The notes under the pieces: model-generated
What the model saw: the letters and a program-made list of their open reading frames with translations, nothing else
Databases searched by the model: none
What the model was told of the DNA's origin: nothing
Made by a program: the position numbers and the translations under genes
Assembly (NCBI GenBank): GCA_009993005.1
Contig: JAACUH010000061.1
Span: forward strand, 1 to 64,000
Source of the DNA: Rhodobacterales bacterium
Lineage (GTDB): Bacteria > Pseudomonadota > Alphaproteobacteria > Rhodobacterales > Rhodobacteraceae
Length of the DNA: 64,000 bases
Direction of reading: 5' to 3'
Shown here: positions 57,755 to 64,000 of the stretch, piece after piece
How positions within the stretch are numbered: position 1 is the stretch's first letter
Layout: every line of letters begins with the position of its first letter

Positions 57755-58627
57755 ATGAGCAAGAAACACCCCATCATCTCCGTCACCGGATCGTCCGGCG
57801 CGGGCACTTCGACGGTCAAGCACACCTTTGACCAGATCTTTCGCCGCGAGGGGATCAAGGCCGTGTCGATCGAGGGCGACGCGTTCCACCGCTACAACCG
57901 CGCCGAGATGAAGGCCGAGCTGACCCGGCGCACCGCCGAAGGCGACATGACATTCTCGCATTTCAGCTTTGAAGCCAATGAGCTGGGCGAGCTCGAGCGG
58001 GTGTTTCGCGACTATGGCGAAACCGGCACCGGGCGGCGCCGCTACTACGTCCATGACGAGGCCGAGGCCGCGACCCATGGCGTGCCGCCGGGCGAATTCA
58101 CCGGCTGGATGGCATTCGAGGACAACAGCGACCTGCTGTTCTACGAAGGCTTGCACGGGTCGGTCGTCAATGACGAGGTGAACCTCGCGGCGCTGGCCGA
58201 CCTCAAGATCGGGGTGGTGCCGGTGATCAACCTGGAGTGGATCCAGAAGATCCACCGCGACCGGGCGCAGCGCGGCTATTCGACCGAGGCCGTCACCGAT
58301 GTGATCCTGCGCCGGATGCATGCCTATGTGCATTGCATCACGCCGCAATTCACCGAAACCGACATCAACTTTCAGCGCGTGCCGGTGGTCGATACGTCAA
58401 ACCCCTTTGTGGCGCGCTGGATCCCCACCGCCGACGAAAGCCTCGTCGTGATCCGGTTCCGCAACCCGCGCGGCATCGACTTTCCCTATCTCACCACCAT
58501 GATCCACGGGTCATGGATGAGCCGGGCCAATTCCATCGTGGTGCCGGGCAACAAGCTCGACCTCGCCATGCAACTCATCCTCACCCCGCTGATCGAACGG
58601 CTGGTGCGCGACGCGCGCCGCGCCTGA
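57755..58627 (+). CDS. cbbP: Phosphoribulokinase
   Basis: The 290-residue proteobacterial-type PRK has P-loop GSSGAGTST (residues 12-20), [31 protein letters not shown] and [21 protein letters not shown]. It makes ribulose 1,5-bisphosphate, the RuBisCO substrate. This octameric class is activated by NADH. It begins 4 bases after cbbF and marks the operon as a genuine Calvin cycle. Confidence 0.96.
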   Translation: MSKKHPIISVTGSSGAGTSTVKHTFDQIFRREGIKAVSIEGDAFHRYNRAEMKAELTRRTAEGDMTFSHFSFEANELGELERVFRDYGETGTGRRRYYVHDEAEAATHGVPPGEFTGWMAFEDNSDLLFYEGLHGSVVNDEVNLAALADLKIGVVPVINLEWIQKIHRDRAQRGYSTEAVTDVILRRMHAYVHCITPQFTETDINFQRVPVVDTSNPFVARWIPTADESLVVIRFRNPRGIDFPYLTTMIHGSWMSRANSIVVPGNKLDLAMQLILTPLIERLVRDARRA

Positions 58628-58658
58628 GCCGGCTGACCCGCCTGAAAAGGACATCCAG

Positions 58659-60638
58659 ATGAACGCCCACATGACCCTGGCGACGGAAAAGGACATGGCC
58701 AACGCGATCCGCGCGCTGGCGATGGATGCGGTGCAAAAGGCCAATTCCGGCCACCCCGGGATGCCGATGGGCATGGCCGATGTGGCCACCGTGCTGTTCA
58801 ACCGCTTCATGATGATCGACCCGGCCGATGCCGCCTGGCCCGACCGCGACCGCTTTGTGCTCTCGGCCGGGCATGGGTCGATGCTGGTCTATGCGATCAA
58901 TCACCTGCTGGGCTATGACGACATGGGGATGGACCAGCTTCAGGCTTTCCGCCAGCTCGGCAGCCGCACGGCGGGCCACCCGGAATACGGCCATGCCAAG
59001 GGGATCGAGGTCACGACCGGGCCGCTGGGCCAGGGGATTTCGACTGCCGTCGGCATGGCGCTCGCCGAACGGATGGCGGCGGCGCGGTTCCCCGATCTGG
59101 TCGATCACTATACCTATGTCATCGCCGGCGACGGCTGCCTGATGGAGGGGATCAGCCACGAGGCGATCGACCTCGCCGGCCACCTCGGCCTTGGCCGGCT
59201 GATCGTGATGTGGGACGACAACCGCATCACCATCGACGGCGACACCGGGCTTTCGACCTCGACCGACCAGGTGGCGCGCTTTGCCGCCTGTGGCTGGCAT
59301 GTGCAGGCGGTTGACGGGCACGACCCCGAGGCCGTGGCGGCCGCCATCGCCGCCGCGCGGGCCGATGCGCGCCCCTCGATGATCGCCTGCCGCACCATCA
59401 TCGGCTTTGGCGCGCCCAACAAGCAGGGCAGCCATGACGTGCATGGCGCGCCGCTGGGCGATGCGGAAATCGCCGCCGCCCGCGAGGCGCTGGGCTGGCC
59501 ACATGCGCCTTTCGTGATCCCGGGCGAGGTCTATGCCGCCTGGCACGCGGTTGCCGCACGCGGGGCCTCGGCCCGGACCGCCTGGACGGCCCGCCACGCC
59601 GGCTCGGCCAATCGCGCGGCCTTTGACGTGGCGCTGGCCTGCGACAGCGCGCCGCTCGCCGCCCCGATGGCCGCGCACAAGGCGCAACTGATCGCGGACA
59701 AGACCAAGGTCGCCACCCGCAAGGCGTCCGAGATGGCGCTGGGCGTGGTCAATGCGGCGCTGCCCTTTACCGCCGGCGGGTCGGCCGACCTCACCGGGTC
59801 GAACCTGACGCGGTCGAAGGGGATGGTGTCGGTCACGCGCGACAATTACGCGGGCAGCTACATCCATTACGGCATCCGCGAACACGCGATGGCCGCGGCG
59901 ATGAACGGCATCGCGCTGCACGGCATGTTCCGGCCCTACGGCGGCACCTTCATGGCATTCGCCGACTATTGCCGCCCGTCGATCCGGCTGTCGGCGCTGA
60001 TGGGGCTGCCGGTGACCTATGTCATGACCCATGACAGCATCGGTCTGGGCGAGGATGGCCCGACGCACCAGCCGGTCGAACATCTGGCCGCGCTGCGCGC
60101 GATCCCGAACCTCAACGTGATCCGCCCCTGCGACGCGGTCGAGACGGCGGAGGCCTGGGAGGTCGCCATGGCCGCGACCTGCACCCCGACGCTGCTGGTG
60201 CTGTCGCGCCAGAACCTGCCTCTGCTGCGTGACGACGCGCCCGAGAACCTGACCGCGCGCGGCGCCTATCTGCTGCGCGACCCCGGACGCCGCGACGTGA
60301 CGCTGATCGCCACGGGCTCGGAGGTCGAGATCGCGATGGCCGCCGCCGAGGCGCTCGCCGCCACCGGGGTCAGCGCCGCGATCGTCTCGGCCCCCTGTTT
60401 CGAAGCCTTTGCCGCGCAGCCCGAGGCCTACCGTGCCGCCGTGCTGGGCACCGCGCCCCGCGTGGGCGTCGAGGCCGCGATCCAGCAAGGCTGGGACCTG
60501 TTCCTGCGCCACAAGGACGCCTTTGTCGGCATGACCGGCTTTGGCGCCTCGGCCCCGGCCCCGGCCCTCTACACCCATTTCGGCATCACGGCCGAGGCCG
60601 TCGCCGCCACCGCCCGCGACCTGATTGCAAAAGGATAA
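58659..60638 (+). CDS. cbbT: Transketolase
   Basis: The 659-residue thiamine-diphosphate enzyme has the N-terminal [17 protein letters not shown], ThDP/magnesium motif [20 protein letters not shown], and pyrimidine-domain [14 protein letters not shown] and [14 protein letters not shown]. It interconverts C2 units among sugar phosphates in the Calvin cycle. Near-full family length. It begins 31 bases after cbbP, with an AAAAGGA site. Confidence 0.95.
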   Translation: MNAHMTLATEKDMANAIRALAMDAVQKANSGHPGMPMGMADVATVLFNRFMMIDPADAAWPDRDRFVLSAGHGSMLVYAINHLLGYDDMGMDQLQAFRQLGSRTAGHPEYGHAKGIEVTTGPLGQGISTAVGMALAERMAAARFPDLVDHYTYVIAGDGCLMEGISHEAIDLAGHLGLGRLIVMWDDNRITIDGDTGLSTSTDQVARFAACGWHVQAVDGHDPEAVAAAIAAARADARPSMIACRTIIGFGAPNKQGSHDVHGAPLGDAEIAAAREALGWPHAPFVIPGEVYAAWHAVAARGASARTAWTARHAGSANRAAFDVALACDSAPLAAPMAAHKAQLIADKTKVATRKASEMALGVVNAALPFTAGGSADLTGSNLTRSKGMVSVTRDNYAGSYIHYGIREHAMAAAMNGIALHGMFRPYGGTFMAFADYCRPSIRLSALMGLPVTYVMTHDSIGLGEDGPTHQPVEHLAALRAIPNLNVIRPCDAVETAEAWEVAMAATCTPTLLVLSRQNLPLLRDDAPENLTARGAYLLRDPGRRDVTLIATGSEVEIAMAAAEALAATGVSAAIVSAPCFEAFAAQPEAYRAAVLGTAPRVGVEAAIQQGWDLFLRHKDAFVGMTGFGASAPAPALYTHFGITAEAVAATARDLIAKG

Positions 60639-60643
60639 CGACC

Positions 60644-61693
60644 ATGGCCCTCATCACCCTGCGCCAGCTTCTCGACCATGCGGCCGAACATGACTACGGC
60701 GTGCCCGCCTTCAACATCAACAACATGGAACAGGGACTGGCGATCATGGAGGCCGCAAAGGCCGTCGATGCGCCGGTCATCATCCAGGCATCGCGCGGCG
60801 CGCGCAGCTATGCCAACGACATCATGCTGGCCAAGATGATCGAGGCGCTGGCCGCGATCTATCCCGAGATCCCGCTCTGCATGCACCAGGACCATGGCAA
60901 CAACGAGGCCACCTGCATGTCGGCGGTCAAGCACGGCTTTACCTCGGTGATGATGGACGGCAGCCTGATGGGCGACGCCAAGACGCCGGCCTCCTATGAT
61001 TACAACGTCGCGATCACCGCCCGCGTGGCCGAGATGGCGCATTGGGTCGGCGCCTCGGTCGAGGGCGAGCTGGGCGTGCTGGGCTCGCTCGAGACCGGCG
61101 AGAGCGAGGCCGAGGACGGCCATGGCGCCGAAGGCAAGCTCGACCACAGCCAGCTCCTGACCGACCCCGATCAGGCGGTGGATTTCGTCGCGCGCACCAA
61201 GGTCGATGCGCTGGCCATCGCCTGCGGCACCTCGCATGGCGCCTACAAGTTCTCGCGCAAGCCGACCGGCGACATCCTCGCCATGAACGTGATCGAGGCG
61301 ATCCACCAGAAACTGCCCAACACCCACCTCGTGATGCACGGCTCGTCGAGCGTGCCGCAGGATCTTCAGGACATCATCAACGCCTATGGCGGGCAGATGC
61401 CGCAGACCTTTGGCGTGCCGGTCGAAGAAATCGTGCGCGGCATCCGACACGGCGTGCGCAAGGTCAATATCGACACCGATTGCCGCATGGCGATGACCGG
61501 CCAGTTCCGCAAGATCGCGACCGAAAACCCGGGGGAGTTCGACCCGCGCAAGTTCCTCAAGCCCGCGATGGACGCCATGCGCGACCTGTGCCAGGCGCGG
61601 CTCGAAGCCTTCGGCACCGCCGGGAATGCCAGCAAGATCAAGGTCATCGCGATGGATGCCATGGCCAAACGCTACGCCTCTGGCGCGCTGTGA
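60644..61693 (+). CDS. cbbA: Fructose/sedoheptulose-bisphosphate aldolase, class II, Calvin-cycle subtype
   Basis: The 349-residue zinc aldolase has [24 protein letters not shown] (zinc His), [28 protein letters not shown] and HGSSSVP with [12 protein letters not shown]. This subtype is usual in cbb operons. It starts 5 bases after cbbT. A 126-base gap with a tandem repeat separates it from cbbM, longer than other gaps in the operon. Confidence 0.95.
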   Translation: MALITLRQLLDHAAEHDYGVPAFNINNMEQGLAIMEAAKAVDAPVIIQASRGARSYANDIMLAKMIEALAAIYPEIPLCMHQDHGNNEATCMSAVKHGFTSVMMDGSLMGDAKTPASYDYNVAITARVAEMAHWVGASVEGELGVLGSLETGESEAEDGHGAEGKLDHSQLLTDPDQAVDFVARTKVDALAIACGTSHGAYKFSRKPTGDILAMNVIEAIHQKLPNTHLVMHGSSSVPQDLQDIINAYGGQMPQTFGVPVEEIVRGIRHGVRKVNIDTDCRMAMTGQFRKIATENPGEFDPRKFLKPAMDAMRDLCQARLEAFGTAGNASKIKVIAMDAMAKRYASGAL

Positions 61694-61700
61694 CGCGCGC

Positions 61701-61750
61701 ACCATCACCGACCGCACCATCACCGACCGCACCATCACCGACTGCACCGT
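61701..61750. repeat. 15-base tandem repeat between cbbA and cbbM
   Basis: Three units ACCATCACCGACCGC (the third with one change), at 61701, 61716 and 61731, and a partial fourth follow the cbbA stop by 7 bases. They would be transcribed in the operon mRNA upstream of cbbM. Confidence 0.85.
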
Positions 61751-61819
61751 CAGACATAGACCGTTCACCAGCCCCGGCGCGCGCGCCCGCGCGCCCCGGC
61801 CAGACAAGGGAAGCCGACC

Positions 61820-63205
61820 ATGGACCAATCAAACCGCTACGCCAACCTGAACCTCAAGGAGGCAGACCTGATTGCCGGCGGGCGTCATGTGCTCGTGGCC
61901 TATATCATGCGGCCCAAGGCCGGGCATGGCTACCTCGAGACGGCCGCGCATTTCGCCGCCGAAAGCTCGACCGGGACCAATGTCGAAACCTCCACCACCG
62001 ATGATTTCACCCGGGGCGTCGATGCCCTGGTCTATGAGATCGACGAGGAAAGGGAGCTGATGAAGATCGCCTTTCCGGTCGATCTGTTCGACCGCAACAT
62101 CATCGACGGGCGCGCGATGATCGCGTCCTTCCTGACGCTGACGATCGGCAACAATCAGGGCATGGGTGACGTCGCCCATGCCAAGATGCATGACTTCTGG
62201 GTGCCGCCCGCCTATCTGCGCCTGTTCGACGGCCCCGCGACCACGATCAGCGACCTGTGGCGCGTGCTCGACCGGCCTGTGGTCAACGGCGGCTTCATCG
62301 TCGGCACGATCATCAAGCCGAAACTGGGCCTGCGCCCCGAACCCTTTGCCCGGGCCTGCTATGACTTCTGGCTCGGCGGCGATTTCATCAAGAATGACGA
62401 GCCGCAGGGCAACCAGGTGTTTTCGCCGCTCAAGGAAACCGTGCGGCTGGTGCATGACGCGATGAAGCGCGCGCAGGACGAAACCGGGCAGGCCAAGCTG
62501 TTTTCGTGGAACATCACCGCGGACGACTACCGCGAATCGATCGCGCGGGGCGAGTTCATCCTCGAAACCTTCGGCCCCGATGCCGACCATTGCGCCTTTC
62601 TGGTCGATGGCTATGTGACCGGACCGCAGGCGATCACCACCGCGCGGCGGCACTTTCCCAAGCAGTATCTGCACTACCACCGCGCCGGCCACGGCGCGAT
62701 CACCAGCCCCAGCGCGATGCGCGGCTATACCGCCCTGGTGCTGGCCAAGATGGCGCGCCTTCAGGGGGCGTCGGGGATCCATGTCGGCACCATGGGCTAC
62801 GGCAAGATGGAGGGCGAGAAGGACGACACGATCATCGCCCACATGATCACCGAGGACAGCATCACCGGCCCCTATTTCCACCAGGAATGGCTGGGCATGG
62901 CGCCCACCACGCCGATCATCTCGGGCGGGATGAACGCGCTGCGGATGCCGGGCTTTTTCCAGAACCTCGGTCATTCGAACCTGATCATGACCGCAGGCGG
63001 CGGGTCGTTCGGGCATATCGACGGGGCGGCGGCGGGGGCGATTTCGCTGCGCCAGGCCGAACAGTGCTGGAAGGTGGGGGCCGATCCGCTCGACTTTGCC
63101 AAGGACCACAAGGAGTTCGCCCGCGCCTTTGAAAGCTTTCCCAAGGATGCCGATGCGCTCTATCCTGACTGGCGCGGTGCGCTTAGGATCAACTCGGCCG
63201 CGTGA
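61820..63205 (+). CDS. cbbM: Ribulose-1,5-bisphosphate carboxylase/oxygenase, form II
   Basis: The 461-residue protein is a form II RuBisCO. Catalytic [10 protein letters not shown] is followed by [14 protein letters not shown], which holds the lysine that is carbamylated and the magnesium ligands. [10 protein letters not shown] (substrate His), [15 protein letters not shown] (loop 6 lysine) and [12 protein letters not shown] follow. Form II has no small subunit, and no cbbS is present. It suits high CO2 and low O2. An AGGGAAG site precedes the ATG. Confidence 0.97.
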   Translation: MDQSNRYANLNLKEADLIAGGRHVLVAYIMRPKAGHGYLETAAHFAAESSTGTNVETSTTDDFTRGVDALVYEIDEERELMKIAFPVDLFDRNIIDGRAMIASFLTLTIGNNQGMGDVAHAKMHDFWVPPAYLRLFDGPATTISDLWRVLDRPVVNGGFIVGTIIKPKLGLRPEPFARACYDFWLGGDFIKNDEPQGNQVFSPLKETVRLVHDAMKRAQDETGQAKLFSWNITADDYRESIARGEFILETFGPDADHCAFLVDGYVTGPQAITTARRHFPKQYLHYHRAGHGAITSPSAMRGYTALVLAKMARLQGASGIHVGTMGYGKMEGEKDDTIIAHMITEDSITGPYFHQEWLGMAPTTPIISGGMNALRMPGFFQNLGHSNLIMTAGGGSFGHIDGAAAGAISLRQAEQCWKVGADPLDFAKDHKEFARAFESFPKDADALYPDWRGALRINSAA

Positions 63206-63217
63206 TCGTGGCCTGCG

Positions 63218-63241
63218 GGGGCGCCGCCGCGCGCCCCTTTT
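63218..63241 (+). terminator. Terminator-like hairpin between cbbM and cbbE
   Basis: GGGGCGC (63218-63224) pairs with GCGCCCC (63231-63237) around a 6-base loop and is followed by TTTT. It lies 12 bases past the cbbM stop. Partial termination or 3' protection here would give much more cbbM than cbbE mRNA. Confidence 0.6.
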
Positions 63242-63264
63242 CCCAACCTCCGCGGAGACCTGCC

Positions 63265-63969
63265 ATGACTTTCAACCGTGCCATCAAGATCGCGCCGTCG
63301 ATCCTCTCTGCCGATTTCGCCAATTTCGGCGCCGAATGCGAGGCGATCGAGGCGCAGGGCTGCGACTGGGTGCATGTCGATGTGATGGACGGGCATTTCG
63401 TGCCCAACATCACCTTTGGCCCCGCGACCTGCGCCGCGATCCGCCCGCATATCAAGGGCGTGATGGACGTGCATCTGATGATCGCCCCCGTGGACCCCTA
63501 TATCGACGCCTTTGCAAAGGCCGGCGCCGATGTGATCTCGGCCCATCTCGAGGCGGGACCGCATATCCACCGCACCTTGCAGGCGATCCGCGGCGCGGGG
63601 GCCAAGGCGGGGCTTGCCATCAACCCCGGCACGCCGGTCGCGGCGCTGGAGTATCTGCTCGACATGGTGGATCTGGTCTGCGTGATGACCGTGAACCCCG
63701 GCTTTGGCGGGCAGAAGTTCATCACGTCCCAGGTGGCCAAGGTCCGCACCCTGCGCGCGATGATCGGCGACCGGCCGATCCATATCGAGATCGACGGCGG
63801 CGTGACGCCCGAGACCGCGCCGCTGGTGGCGGCGGCGGGGGCGGATGTGCTGGTGGCAGGCTCGGCGGTGTTCAAGGGCGGGTCGGTGGGCAACCCCGCG
63901 CGTTATGGTGACAATATCCGCGCGATCCGGGCCGCGGCCGAGGGCGCGGCGGGGACGGTCCTTGCCTGA
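63265..63969 (+). CDS. cbbE: Ribulose-phosphate 3-epimerase
   Basis: The 234-residue TIM-barrel enzyme has IAPSILSADFANFGAE, VHVDVMDGHFVPNITFG, VDVHLM-type MDVHLMIAPVDPYI, MTVNPGFGGQKFI and EIDGGVTPETA. It converts xylulose 5-phosphate to ribulose 5-phosphate, feeding phosphoribulokinase. The start at 63265 was chosen for the family N terminus; an in-frame upstream extension runs through the hairpin. Confidence 0.95.
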   Translation: MTFNRAIKIAPSILSADFANFGAECEAIEAQGCDWVHVDVMDGHFVPNITFGPATCAAIRPHIKGVMDVHLMIAPVDPYIDAFAKAGADVISAHLEAGPHIHRTLQAIRGAGAKAGLAINPGTPVAALEYLLDMVDLVCVMTVNPGFGGQKFITSQVAKVRTLRAMIGDRPIHIEIDGGVTPETAPLVAAAGADVLVAGSAVFKGGSVGNPARYGDNIRAIRAAAEGAAGTVLA

Positions 63970-64000
63970 GGCGCTGATCCTTGACGTGGACGGCACGCTG
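63962..64000 (+). CDS. cbbY: HAD-family phosphatase CbbY, N-terminal fragment
   Basis: The last 39 bases read LPEALILDVDGTL, starting at a TTG codon (Met when initiating) that overlaps the cbbE stop by eight bases. DVDGT is the nucleophile motif of HAD phosphatases. In Rhodobacterales cbb operons a CbbY (or CbbZ) phosphatase occupies this place; CbbY removes xylulose bisphosphate, an inhibitor of RuBisCO. The gene runs off the window, so CbbY versus CbbZ is not certain. Confidence 0.75.
   Translation, partial: MPEALILDVDGTL

Noticed and set aside
61701-61750. Iteron or origin-like direct repeats
   Set aside because: Only three to four 15-base units lie in an operon gap. There is no initiator gene or AT-rich unwinding region.

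Overview
The window is about two-thirds G+C, gene-dense and read on both strands, with many 1-4 base overlaps between neighbouring genes. Gene content and protein style (a RutR-type regulator, a form II Calvin operon with CbbR, homospermidine synthase, an extensin-like C-domain protein, a DUF2125 protein, a Hint-domain protein, the small 'anthranilate isomerase-like' conserved protein) point to an alphaproteobacterium of the Rhodobacterales. The species cannot be read from the sequence. No tRNA, rRNA, CRISPR array, transposase or phage gene was seen. It looks like core chromosome rather than a genomic island.

Layout. (1) 1-11950: reductive pyrimidine catabolism. A leftward operon of about ten genes encodes an M20 amidohydrolase (beta-ureidopropionase type), two small paralogous lipoproteins, dihydropyrimidinase, small membrane proteins and a complete NMT1/NitT-type ABC importer. 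A rutR-like repressor is divergent to it, with a near-consensus RutR operator between them. Just beyond lie preT and preA (dihydropyrimidine dehydrogenase), preceded by a second, weaker operator-like site. Together these genes would import a pyrimidine and degrade it through dihydropyrimidine and N-carbamoyl-beta-amino acid. (2) 12100-13912: a small membrane protein, two cold-shock genes that share promoter and leader, and a DUF4329 lipoprotein. (3) 13906-25600: tesA with divergent ybbA-ybbP, a MATE exporter, gltX, a zincin, an MBL-fold enzyme, pfkB, a DUF1801 protein and nadE. (4) 25700-33740: an 18-repeat MORN protein, a MotA/MotB-like membrane pair whose MotB-like member carries a very long coiled coil, chaC, a DUF2125 protein and an extensin-like protein. 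(5) 33735-44000: tyrA-hisC, homospermidine synthase, rpsD, a Hint-domain protein, LpxR, a split DMT transporter pair, a histone-deacetylase-fold enzyme, a DUF1178 protein and an SDR. (6) 44100-55500: lysC, a decayed methyltransferase, ptsP, EcsC, GNAT and flavin reductase genes, and an SbcC/SbcD-like (YhaN/YhaO-like) pair. (7) 55700-64000: cbbR divergent from cbbF-cbbP-cbbT-cbbA-cbbM-cbbE-cbbY, a CO2-fixation operon cut by the window edge.

Three patterns cross the whole window. First, at least ten short tandem arrays (units of 12, 13, 15, 18 or 42 bases) lie in genes and in gaps. One 13-base array has put a methyltransferase gene out of frame. Second, a dispersed intergenic element with the core GCCCCAAATA occurs at seven loci, always just 3' of a stop codon, and a second palindromic family lies at two loci. 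Third, several convergent gene pairs share or abut their stop codons (CTAG, TTAG, TGATCA). I see no wholly new multi-gene system. The best leads are the minisatellites, the MotA/MotB-like pair, the unexplained members of the pyrimidine operon and the twin cold-shock leaders.
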